DNA of 64,000 bases, taken from NCBI GenBank assembly GCA_035772405.1, contig JAYKKM010000475.1, positions 630,001 through 694,000 of the forward strand. Direction: 5' to 3'. The notes below the pieces were generated by a model that was not told the origin of the DNA, ran no database searches, and saw nothing but the letters and a program-made list of their open reading frames with translations. A program made the position numbers and the translations under genes. This DNA is from Chrysogorgia sp. JL179-B06. Taxonomy: Eukaryota; Cnidaria; Anthozoa; Scleralcyonacea; Chrysogorgiidae. This document shows positions 49,001 to 60,728 of the stretch, piece after piece; position 1 is the first letter of the stretch; each line of letters opens with the position of its first letter.

Positions 49001-52000
49001 AAAACCAACCAGAACCAACCAGAACCAACCAAAACCAACCAAAACCAACCAGAACCAACCAGAACCAACCAGAACCAACCAGAACCAACCAGAACCATCC
49101 AGAATCATCCAGAACCAAACAGAACCAAACAAAACCAAACAGAACCAACCAAAACCAACCAAAACCAACCAAAACCAACCAAAACCAACCTGAACCAACC
49201 AAAACCAACCAAAACCAACCAAAACCAACCAGAACCAACCAAAACCAACCAAAACCAACCAAAACCAACCTGAACCAACCAAAACCAACCAAAACCAACC
49301 AGAACCAACCAAAACCAACCAAAACCAACCAAAACCAACCAAAACCAACCAAAACCAACCAAAACCAACCAAAACCAACCAAAACCAACCAGAACCAACC
49401 AGAACCAACCAAAACCAACCAAAACCAACCAAAACCAACTAAAACCAACCAAAAGCAACCAAAACCAACCAAAACCAACCAAAACCAACCAAAACCAACC
49501 AAAAGCAACGAAAAGCAACAAAAACAAACCAGAACCAACCAGAACCAACCAAAACCAACCAGAACCAACCAATACCAACCAATACCAACCAATACCAACC
49601 AATACCAACCAATACCAACCAACACCAACCAAAACCAACCAAAACCAACCAAAACCACGTAAAACCACGCAAAACCACGCAAAACCACGCAAAACCACGC
49701 AAAAACAACCAAAACCAACCAGAACCAACCAAAAGCAACCAAAAGCAACTAAAAGCAACCAGAACCAACCAGAACCAACCAAAACCATCCAGAATCATCC
49801 AGAACCATCCAAAACCAACCGAAACCAACCAAAACCAACCAAAACCAACCAAAACCAACCAGAACCAACCAGAACCAACCAGAACCAACCAAAACCAACC
49901 AAAACCAACCAGAATCAACCAGAATCAACCAAAACCAACCAAAACCAACCAAAGCAACCAAAACCAACCAAAACCAACCAAAACCAACCAGAACCAACCA
50001 AAACCAACCAAAACCAACCAAAACCAACCAAAACCAACCAAAACCAACAATACCAACCAAAACCAACCAAAGCAACCAGAAACAACCAGAACCAACCAGA
50101 ACCATTCAGAACCATCCAAAACCATCCAGAACCATCCAGAACCAACCAGAACCAACCAGAACCAACCAGAACCAACCAAAACCAACCAAAACCAACCAGA
50201 ACCAACCAAAAGTAACCAAAAGCAACCAAAAGCAACCAGAACCAACCAGAACCAACCAGAACCAACCAAAACCAACCAGAACCAACCAGAACCAACCAGA
50301 ACCAACCAGAACCATTCAGAACCATCCAAAACCATCCAGAACCATCCAGAACCAACCAGAACCAACCAATACCAACCAATACCAACCAATACCAACCAAC
50401 ACCAACCAAAACCACGCAAAACCACGCAAAACCACGCAAAACCACGCAAAAACAACCAAAACCAACCAGAACCAACCAAAAGCAACCAAAAGCAACTAAA
50501 AGCAACCAGAACCAACCAGAACCAACCAAAACCATCCAGAACCATCCAGAACCATCCAAAACCAACCAAAACCAACCAAAACCAACCAGAACAATCCAAG
50601 ACCAACCAGAACCAACAAGAACCAACCAGAACCAACCAAAACCAACCAAAACCAACCAAAACCAACCAAAACCAACCAAAACCAACCAAAACCAACCAGA
50701 ACCAACCAAAACCAACCAAAACCAACCAAAACCAACCAAAACCAACCTGAACCAACCAAAACCAACCAAAACCAACCAAAACCAACCAGAACCAACCAAA
50801 ACCAACCAAAACCAACCAAAACCAACCAAAACCAACCAAAACCAACCAAAACCAACCCAAAGCAACCAGAGCCAACCAGAGCCAACCAAAACCAACCAAA
50901 ACCATCCAGAACCATCCAGAACCAACCCAAAGCAACCAGAACCAACCAGAACCAACCAGAACCAACCAAAACCAAACAAAACCAACCAGAACCAACCAGA
51001 ACCAACCAGAACCAACCAGAACCATCCAGAATCATCCAGAACCAAACAGAACCAAACAAAACCAAACAGAACCAACCAAAACCAACCAAAACCAACCAAA
51101 ACCAACCAAAACCAACCAAAACCAACCAAAACCAACCAAAACCAACCAGAACCAACCAAAACCAACCAAAACCAACCAAACCAACCAAAACCAACCAAAA
51201 CCAACCAAAAACCAACCAAAACCAACCAGAACCAACCAGAACCAACCAAAACCAACCAAAACCAACCAAAACCAACTAAAAGCAACCAAAAGCAACCAAA
51301 ACCAACCAAAACCAACCAAAACCAACCAAAACCAACCAAAACCAACCAAAACCAACCAAAACCAACCAAAAGCAACAAAAACAAACCAGAACCAACCAGA
51401 ACCAACCAAAACCAACCAGAACCAACCAATACCAACCAATACCAACCAATACCAACCAATACCAACCAATACCAACCAACACCAACCAAAACCAACCAAA
51501 ACCAACCAAAACCACGTAAAACCACGCAAAACCACGCAAAACCACGCAAAAACAACCAAAACCAACCAGAACCAACCAAAAGCAACCAAAAGCAACCAGA
51601 ACCAACCAGAACCAACCAGAACCATCCAGAACCATCCAGAACCATCCAAAACCAACCAAAACCAACCAAAACCAACCAGAACAATCCAAAACCAACCAGA
51701 ACCAACCAGAACCAACCAAAACCAACCAAAACCAACCAAAACCAACCAAAACCAACCAAAACCAACCAGAACCAACCAAAACCAACCAGAACCAACCAAA
51801 ACCAACCAAAACAAACCAAAACCAACCGAAACCAACCGAAACCAACCGAAACCAACCAAAACCAACCAAAACCAACCAAAACCAACCAAAACCAACCAAA
51901 ACCAACCCAAAGCAACCAGAACCAACCAGAACCAACCAGAACCAACCAAAACCAACCAAAACCAACCAGAACCAACCAGAACCAACCAGAACCAACCAGA

Positions 52001-52260
52001 ACCAACCAGAACCATCCAGAATCATCCAGAACCAAACAGAACCAAACAAAACCAAACAGAACCAACCAAAACCAACCAAAACCAACCAGAACCAACCAGA
52101 ACCAACCAAAACCAACCAAAACCAACCAGAATCAACCAGAATCAACCAAAGCAACCAAAAGCAACCAAAAGCAACCAAAAGCAACCAAAAGTAACCAAAA
52201 GCAACCAAAAGCAAACAAAACCAACCAGAACCAACCAAAACCAACCAAAACCAACCGGAG
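40061..52260 (+). repeat. Higher-order repeat domain, about 2.8-3.1 kb period
   Basis: The marker GAATCAACCG, or a one-base variant of it, occurs at 40,061, 42,836, 45,984 and 48,891 (spacings 2775, 3148 and 2907). The rare marker CCACGTAAAA occurs near 40,796, 43,831, 46,749, 49,657, 51,514 and 52,711. Between markers, long runs of variant units line up unit for unit. A roughly 220-bp local duplication near 43,040-43,260 explains one longer spacing. Confidence 0.8.
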
Positions 52261-55200
52261 TCAACCAGAACCAACCAGAACCAACCAGAACCAACCAGAA
52301 CCAACCAGAGCCAACCAAAACCAACCAAAACCAACCAAAACCAACCAAAACCAACCCAAAGCAACCAGAACCAACCAGAACCAACCAGAACCATCCAAAA
52401 CCATCCAGAACCATCCAGAACCAACCAGAACCAACCAGAACCAACCAGAACCAACCAAAACCAACCAAAACCAACCAAAACCAACCAAAACCAACCAGAA
52501 CCAACCAAAACCAACCAAAACCAACCAAAACCAACCAAAACCAACCAAAACCAACCTGAACCAACCAAAACCAACCAAAACCAACCAAAACCAACCAGAA
52601 CCAACCAAAACCAACCAAAACCAACCAAAACCAACCAAAACCAACCAAAACCAACCAGAACCAACCAAAACCAACCAAAACCAACCAAAACCAACCAAAA
52701 CCAACCAAAACCACGTAAAACCACGCAAAACCACGCAAAACCACGCAAAAACAACCAAAACCAACCAGAACCAACCAAAAGCAACCAAAAGCAACCAAAA
52801 GCAACCAGAACCAACCAGAACCAACCAGAACCATCCAGAACCATCCAAAACCAACCAAAACCAACCAAAACCAACCAGAACCAACCAGAACCAACCAGAA
52901 CCATCCAGAATCATCCAGAACCAAACAGAACCAAACAAAACCAAACAGAACCAACCAAAACCAACCAAAACCAACCAGAATCAACCAGAATCAACTAAAA
53001 CCAACCAAAACCAACCAAAGCAACCAAAAGCAACCAAAAGCAACCAAAAGCAACCAAAAGCAACGAAAAGCAACAAAAACCAACCAGAACCAACCAGAAC
53101 CAACCAAAACCAACCAGAACCAACCAGAACCAACCAGAACCAACCAAAAGTAACCAAAAGCAACCAAAAGCAACCAGAACCAACCAGAACCAACCAGAAC
53201 CATCCAGAACCATCCAGAACCATCCAGAACCATCCAGAACCATCCAAAACCAACCAAAACCAACCAAAACCAACCACAACAATCCAAAACCAACCAGAAC
53301 CAACAAGAACCAACCAGAACCAACCAAAACCAACCAAAACCAACCAGAACCAACCAAAAGCAACCAAAAGCAACCAGAACCAACCAGAACCAACCAAAAC
53401 CATCCAGAACCATCCAGAACCATCCAAAACCAACCAAAACCAACCAAAACCAACCACAACAATCCAAAACCATCCAGAACCAACCAGAACCAACCAGAAC
53501 CAACCAGAACCAACCAAAACCAACCAAAACCAACCAGAACCAACCAGAACCAACCAGAACCATTCAGAACCATCCAAAACCATCCAGAACCATCCAGAAC
53601 CAACCAGAACCAACCAGAACCAACCAAAACCAACCAAAACCAACCAAAACCAACCAAAACCAACAATACCAACCAAAACCAACCCAAAGCAACCAGAAAC
53701 AACCAGAACCAACCAGAACCATTCAGAACCATCCAAAACCATCCAGAACCATCCAGAACCAACCAGAACCAACCAGAACCAACCAGAACCAACCAAAACC
53801 AACCAAAACCAACCAGAACCAACCAGAACCAACCAGAACCATTCAGAACCATCCAAAACCATCCAGAACCATCCAGAACCAACCAGAACCAACCAGAACC
53901 AACCAAAACCAACCAAAACCAACCAAAACCAACCAAAACCAACCAGAACCAACCAAAACCAACCAAAACCAACCAAAACCAACCAAAACCAACCAAAACC
54001 AACCGAAACCAACCGAAACCAACCGAAACCATCCAAAACCAACCAGAACCAACCAAAACCAACCAGAACCAACCAGAACCAACCAGAATCAACCGGAATC
54101 AACCAGAACCAACCAGAACCAACCAGAACCATTCAGAACCATCCAAAACCATCCAGAACCATCCAGAACCAACCAGAACCAACCAGAACCAACCAGAACC
54201 AACCAAAACCAACCAAAACCAACCAGAACCAACCAGAACCATCCAGAATCATCCAGAACCAAACAGAACCAAACAAAACCAAACAGAACCAACCAAAACC
54301 AACCAAAACCAACCAGAATCAACCAGAATCAACTAAAACCAACCAAAACCAACCAAAGCAACCAAAAGCAACCAAAAGCAACCAAAAGCAACCAAAAGCA
54401 ACCAAAAGCAACGAAAAGCAACAAAAACCAACCAGAACCAACCAGAACCAACCAAAACCAACCAGAACCAACCAGAACCAACCAAAAGTAACCAAAAGCA
54501 ACCAAAAGCAACCAGAACCAACCAGAACCATCCAGAACCATCCAGAACCATCCAGAACCATCCAGAACCATCCAGAACCATCCAAAACCAACCAAAACCA
54601 ACCAAAACCAACCACAACAATCCAAAACCAACCAGAACCAACAAGAACCAACCAGAAACCAACCAAAACCAACCAAAACCAACCAAACCAACCAAAACCA
54701 ACCAAAACCAACCAGAACCAACCAAAACCAACCAAAACCAACCAAAACCAACCAAAACCAACCGAAACCAACCGAAACCAACCGAAACCAACCAAAACCA
54801 ACCAAAACCAACCAAAACCAACCAAAACCAACCAGAACCAACCAGAACCAACCAGAATCAACCGGAATCAACCAGAACCAACCAGAACCAACCAGAACCA
54901 ACCAGAACCAACCAAAACCAACCAAAACCAACCAAAACCAACCAAAACCAACCCAAAGCAACCAGAACCAACCAGAACCAACCAGAACCAACCAGAACCA
55001 TTCAGAACCATCCAAAACCATCCAGAACCATCCAGAACCAACCAGAACCAACCAGAACCAACCAAAACCAACCAAAACCAACCAGAACCAACCAGAACCA
55101 ACCAGAACCATCCAGAATCATCCAGAACCAAACAAAACCAACCAAAACCAACCAAAACCAACCAAAACCAACCAAAACCAACCAGAACCAACCAAAACCA

Positions 55201-55873
55201 ACCAAAACCAACCAAAACCAACCGAAACCAACCGAAACCAACCAAAACCAACCAAAACCAACCAAACAGAACCAACCAGAACCAACCAGAATCAACCGGA
55301 ATCAACCAGAACCAACCAGAACCAACCAGAACCAACCAGAACCAACCAAAACCAACCAAAACCAACCAAAACCAACCAAAACCAACCCAAAGCAACCAGA
55401 ACCAACCAGAACCAACCAGAACCAACCAGAACCATTCAGAACCATCCAAAACCATCCAGAACCATCCAGAACCAACCAGAACCAACCAGAACCAACCAGA
55501 ACCAACCAAAACCAACCAAAACCAACCAGAACCAACCAGAACCAACCAGAACCATCCAGAATCATCCAGAACCAAACAGAACCAAACAAAACCAAACAGA
55601 ACCAACCAAAACCAACCAAAACCAACCAGAATCAACCAGAATCAACTAAAACCAACCAAAACCAACCAAAGCAACCAAAAGCAACCAAAAGCAACCAAAA
55701 GCAACCAAAAGCAACCAAAAGCAACGAAAAGCAACAAAAACCAACCAGAACCAACCAGAACCAACCAAAACCAACCAAAACCAACCAAAACCAACCAAAA
55801 CCAACCAAAACCAACAATACCAACCAAAACCAACCCAAAGCAACCAGAAACAACCAGAACCAACCAGAACCAG

Positions 55874-57050
55874 TCCTCTTTCTTTTATTTATAAACGATA
55901 TGCCTCTTCAACTATGTAAATCAACGATAGATATATATGCAGATGACACCACCTTATCCTTAAGTGCAAATTGGGATGATCTACCTTCCTTAAATCATAC
56001 CATTTCACAAGATCTAAAAGAAATCGAAAAATGGTCAAGGGAAAATAAGATGCTTATCAATAACAAGAAAACAAAATCAATGCTGGTGGTGGGAAAGCGC
56101 CTACGCAAACGATTGCCTATTGACCATACCGACATTAGACATTAAATTGGTATGAATCTTAAAATCGTTACAAGTCCCCAACTACAAGCTATTAGGTGTA
56201 AATCTCGATCAAGATCTGACATACGAAGCCCATATTGATGAGCTATGTAAAAAACTATCAAAACGTTTGGGACTATTACGTCATATCAGCCCTTATTTAA
56301 AACAAAGCCAAAAGGTCCACTATTACACGGCTGTAATCAAACCTACTTTACTCTATGGAAGCTCAGTATGGTCATCGAGCAACAAAGTGAACCTAGAAAG
56401 TATACTAAGAATGTAAAACGGGCTGCCCGAATCATCCTTGATGCTGAACGTACCACCCCATCAGTGACACTGTTCAATAAACTTGATTGGGTTCCATTTT
56501 ATACCGAGGCCTATATTAATAGATGTACACTAGCCTATAAAAGAGTCAATGGTCTTACGCCTCACTATCTAAATCTACTTCTAAAAACAAATGCTGACAT
56601 TCACTCAAGAAATAATAGATTTTCCAACTTGAATCTTTCATGCCCAACCTTCAAAAAGACTACTGAAGGCGGCCGTACTTTTACCGTAAGAACTATTAAG
56701 GACTGGAATGCTCTTACCAACATTTTTGAGAAAGAGTATAAATGTTAAATGTTTTAAAAGAGATCTTTTTAAATCTATTCTAGAAAATCAAAAGATTTTC
56801 TAGCTGTTTTATTAAATAGCATGGACTATTGTTTTTTACTTAGGATTTTACCAACCTAGGAAATCTTAACCATTTTTTGTAATTATTTTTAAATTCTATA
56901 AGGACTCATTATTTAATGTTTCTGTTATATCATGCTTGTAATTTTAACTATAACTAATTACTAGAGGGCCACAAGTTTATCAGTACATTTTACTGTCACG
57001 TGTCACCCTCTCAAAATAAAGTCTTCAATCAATCAATCAATCAATCAATC
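55874..57050 (+). mobile_element. LINE 2: 5'-truncated CR1/Rex-like retrotransposon
   Basis: The copy begins inside RT motif B/C spacing: VLFLLFINDMP starts at about 55,874, and the YADDTTL box is at about 55,937-55,957. The frame is open to 56,145. A second segment in another frame contains YKLLGVNLDQDLTYEAHI, and a third (56,368-56,748) contains KRAARIILDAERTTP and ends KDWNALTNIFEKEYKC. At least two frameshifts therefore disable it. The 3' UTR runs to a tail of seven or so AATC units (about 57,025-57,050) directly against satellite. It differs in sequence from LINE 1, so two separate families or lineages inserted here, both in + orientation. Confidence 0.9.
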
Positions 57051-60000
57051 AACCATTCAGAACCATCCAAAACCATCCAGAACCATCCAGAACCAACCAG
57101 AACCAACCAGAACCAACCAGAACCAACCAGAACCAACCAAAACCAACCAAAACCAACCAGAACCAACCAGAACCAACCAGAACCATTCAGAACCATCCAA
57201 AACCATCCAGAACCATCCAGAACCAACCAGAACCAACCAGAACCAACCAAAACCAACCAAAACCAACCAAAACCAACCAAAACCAACCAAAACCAACCAG
57301 AACCAACCAAAACCAACCAAAACCAACCAAAACCAACCAAAACCAACCAAAACCAACCGAAACCAACCGAAACCAACCGAAACCAACCAAAACCAACCAA
57401 AACCAACCAAAACCAACCAGAACCAACCAGAACCAACCAGAATCAACCGGAATCAACCAGAACCAACCAGAACCAACCAGAACCAACCAGAACCAACCAG
57501 AACCAACCAAAACCAACCAAAACCAACCAAAACCAACCAAAACCAACCCAAAGCAACCAGAACCAACCAGAACCAACCAGAACCAACCAGAACCATTCAG
57601 AACCATCCAAAACCATCCAGAACCACCCAGAACCAACCAGAACCACCCAGAACCAACCAGAACCAACCAAAACCAACCAAAACCAACCAGAACCAACCAG
57701 AACCAACCAGAACCATTCAGAATCATCCAGAACCAAACAGAACCAAACAAAACCAAACAGAACCAACCAAAACCAACCAAAACCAACCAGAATCAACCAG
57801 AATCAACTAAAACCAACCAAAACCAACCAAAGCAACCAAAAGCAACCAAAAGCAACCAAAAGCAACCAAAAGCAACGAAAAGCAACAAAAACCAACCAGA
57901 ACCAACCAGAACCAACCAAAACCAACCAGAACCAACCAGAACCAACCAAAAGTAACCAAAAGCAACCAAAAGCAACCAGAACCAACCAGAACCAACCAGA
58001 ACCATCCAGAACCATCCAGAACCATCCAGAACCATCCAAAACCAACCAAAACCAACCAAAACCAACCACAACAATCCAAAACCAACCAGAACCAACAAGA
58101 ACCAACCAGAACCAACCAAAACCAACCAGAACCAACCAAAAGCAACCAAAAGCAACTAAAAGCAACCAGAACCAACCAGAACCAACCAAAACCATCCAGA
58201 ACCATCCAGAACCATCCAAAACCAACCAAAACCAACCAGAACCAACCAGAACCAACCAGAACCATCCAGAACCAAACAGAACCAAACAAAACCAAACAGA
58301 ACCAACCAAAACCAACCAAAACCAACCAGAATCAACCAGAATCAACTAAAACCAACCAAAACCAACCAAAGCAACCAAAAGCAACCAAAAGCAACCAAAA
58401 GCAACCAAAAGCAACCAAAAGCAACGAAAAGCAACAAAAACCAACCAGAACCTACCAGAACCAACCAAAACCAACCAGAACCAACCAGAACCAACCAGAA
58501 CCAACCAAAAGTAACCAAAAGATACCAAAAGCAACCAGAACCAACCAGAACCAACCAGAACCATCCAGAACCATCCAGAACCATCCAGAACCATCCAAAA
58601 CCAACCAAAACCAACCAAAACCAACCACAACAATCCAAAACCAACCAGAACCAACAAGAACCAACCAGAACCAACCAAAACCAACCAAAACCAACCAGAA
58701 CCAACCAAAAGCAACCAAAAGCAACTAAAAGCAACCAGAACCAACCAGAACCAACCAAAACCATCCAGAACCATCCAGAACCATCCAAAACCAACCAAAA
58801 CCAACCAAAACCAACCACAACAATCCAAAACCAACCAGAACCAACAAGAACCAACCAAAACCAACCAAAACCAACCAAAACCAACCAAAACCAACCAAAA
58901 CCAACCAAAACCAACCAGAACCAACCAAAACCAAACAGAACCAAACAAAACCAAACAGAACCAACCAAAACCAACCAAAACCAACCAGAACCAACCAGAA
59001 CCAACCAGAACCAACCAAAACCAACCAAAACCAACCAGAATCAACCAGAACCAACCAAAACCAACCAAAACCAACCAGAACCAACCAAAACCAACCCAAA
59101 GCAACCAGAACCAACCAGAACCAACCAGAACCATTCAGAACCATCCAAAACCATCCAGAACCATCCAGAACCAACCAGAACCAACCAGAACCAACCAGAA
59201 CCAACCAGAACCAACCAATACCAACCAATACCAACCAATACCAACCAACACCAACCAAAACCAACCAAAACCACGCAAAACCACGCAAAACCACGCAAAA
59301 CCACGCAAAAACAACCAAAACCAACCAGAACCAACCAAAAGCAACCAAAAGCAACTAAAAGCAACCAGAACCAACCAGAACCAACCAAAACCATCCAGAA
59401 CCATCCAAAACCAACCAAAACCAACCAAAACCAACCACAACAATCCAAAACCAACCAGAACCAACAAGAACCAACCAGAACCAACCAAAACCAACCAAAA
59501 CCAACCAAAACCAACCAAAACCAACCAAAACCAACCAAAACCAACCAGAACCAACCAAAACCAAACAGAACCAAACAAAACCAAACAGAACCAACCAAAA
59601 CCAACCAAAACCAACCACAACAATCCAAAACCAACCAGAACCAACAAGAACCAACCAGAACCAACCAAAACCAACCAAAACCAACCAAAACCAACCAAAA
59701 CCAACCAAAACCAACCAAAACCAACCAGAACCAACCAAAACCAAACAGAACCAAACAAAACCAAACAGAACCAACCAAAACCAACCAAAACCAACCAGAA
59801 CCAACCAGAACCAACCAGAACCAACCAAAACCAACCAAAACCAACCAGAATCAACCAGAACCAACCAAAACCAACCAAAACCAACCAGAACCAACCAAAA
59901 CCAACCAAAACCAACCAAAACCAACCGAAACCAACCGAAACCAACCGAAACCAACCAAAACCAACCAAAACCAACCAAAACCAACCAGAACCAACCAGAA

Positions 60001-60510
60001 CCAACCAGAATCAACCGGAATCAACCAGAACCAACCAGAACCAACCAGAACCAACCAGAACCAACCAAAACCAACCAAAACCAACCAAAACCAACCCAAA
60101 GCAACCAGAACCAACCAGAACCAACCAGAACCAACCAGAACCATTCAGAACCATCCAAAACCATCCAGAACCATCCAGAACCAACCAGAACCAACCAGAA
60201 CCAACCAAAACCAACCAAAACCAACCAGAACCAACCAGAACCAACCAGAACCATCCAGAATCATCCAGAACCAAACAGAACCAAACAAAACCAAACAGAA
60301 CCAACCAAAACCAACCAAAACCAACCAGAACCAACCAGAACCAACCAGAACCAACCAAAACCAACCAAAACCAACCAGAATCAACCAAAACCAACCAAAA
60401 CCAACCAAAGCAACCAAAAGCAACCAAAAGCAACCAAAAGCAACCAAAAGCAACCAAAAGCAAACAAAACCAACCAAAACCAACCAAAACCAACGAAAAC
60501 CAACCAAAAC
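57051..60510 (+). repeat. 10-bp satellite, block 3
   Basis: It resumes with AACCATTCAG, the exact continuation expected from uninterrupted copies at about 47,190, 50,100 and 53,715. The marker AATCAACCAGAATCAACT recurs near 57,793 and 58,342, as it does at 52,981, 54,319 and 55,632. A roughly 180-bp unit is duplicated at 59,430-59,590 and 59,610-59,770. The block ends 26 bp before the right terminus of the giant element. Confidence 0.97.
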
Positions 60511-60523
60511 CCTACCTAATGAG

Positions 60524-60536
60524 TGTTACGCCACTG
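60524..60536 (-). repeat. Right terminal inverted repeat of the giant element
   Basis: TGTTACGCCACTG is the exact complement of 17,980-17,992. Between it and the last satellite unit lie only 13 bp. Confidence 0.92.
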
Positions 60537-60544
60537 CAGACGCT
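60537..60544. repeat. 8-bp target-site duplication, right copy
   Basis: CAGACGCT is identical to 17,972-17,979 and continues directly into the other half of the SINE. Confidence 0.9.
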
Positions 60545-60606
60545 CTAACCATTGAGCCACTGGAAGAGCAAGGTTAAATACTGTATTTAAACCTGGGACG
60601 AGTCTT
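60537..60606 (-). repeat. tRNA-derived SINE, 5' half with leader (split copy)
   Basis: On the minus strand the leader words GGTTTAAATAC and GTATTTAACCTTGCTCT precede the A box TGGCTCAATGG and TTAGAGCGTCTG, which is where the giant element interrupts it. The B-box half is at 17,765-17,979. Confidence 0.85.
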
Positions 60607-60728
60607 GCCGTTATCACAAATACTTGTTGGACTACAAGTCGTGTTGTGATAGTCAATTTCCAGTTAAATGTCCCAGACATCGTTGACATCATTGACTCGT
60701 TGACATCATCGTTGACATCATGTCCCAG
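60607..60728. repeat. Short GTTGACATCAT/GTCCCAGACATC repeats
   Basis: GTTGACATCA occurs three times and GTCCCAGACATC twice between 60,670 and 60,735. This lies in the spacer between the two head-to-head SINE copies. Confidence 0.7.

Larger units (their letters stand above)
20221..55873 (+). repeat. 10-bp satellite, main block (35.7 kb)
   Basis: The basic unit is AACCAACCAG or AACCAACCAA on the + strand. Recurrent variants include AAGCAACCAA runs, AACCATCCAG, AACCATTCAG, AACCAAACAG, AATCAACCAG, AACCGAAACC, TACCAACCAA and CACGCAAAAC. The + strand is almost free of T, so stop codons are rare in every frame, and the minus strand is a T/G strand with GG about every 4-6 bases. Variants are not random: sets recur in fixed order, for example three to five TACC units, one ACACC, then three or more CACGC units. 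Regular 10-bp spacing holds at 20.2-25.4 kb and 39.7-55.9 kb, with more single-base slips between. Confidence 0.97.
17980..60536. mobile_element. Giant non-autonomous hAT-like insertion containing the satellite
   Basis: The 42,557-bp segment has perfect 13-bp inverted ends, a perfect 8-bp target duplication, and an insertion point inside a tRNA-derived SINE whose halves flank it. Inside are about 395 bp of unique left-arm DNA (17,980-18,375, with GGGCCC-rich words), the 10-bp satellite in three blocks, two LINE insertions, and only 26 bp of right arm (60,511-60,536). No transposase is encoded. hAT elements are normally a few kilobases long, so the likely history is insertion of a short element with a small internal repeat, then expansion in place. 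The ends and flanks are seen directly; the expansion model is inference. The array length depends on the assembly being right. Confidence 0.85.

Noticed and set aside
57000..58349. 449-codon + strand frame of Asn/Gln/Pro/Thr/Lys repeats
   Set aside because: It starts in the LINE 2 tail and continues into satellite that has no T for stops. It is composition-driven.
20205..60507. Minus-strand open frames up to 1655 codons reading WFWLVLVGFG repeats
   Set aside because: They are open in all three frames at once, start only where a CAT variant supplies ATG, and follow from the near absence of stop codons in a T/G repeat. No signal, charge pattern or splice context supports a protein.
18376..60510. 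Satellite as telomere
   Set aside because: The unit is not TTAGGG-like, the array is internal, and its ends are defined by inverted repeats and a target duplication.
18376..60510. CRISPR-like array or VNTR in a coding exon
   Set aside because: There are no unique spacers between repeats and no flanking coding sequence.
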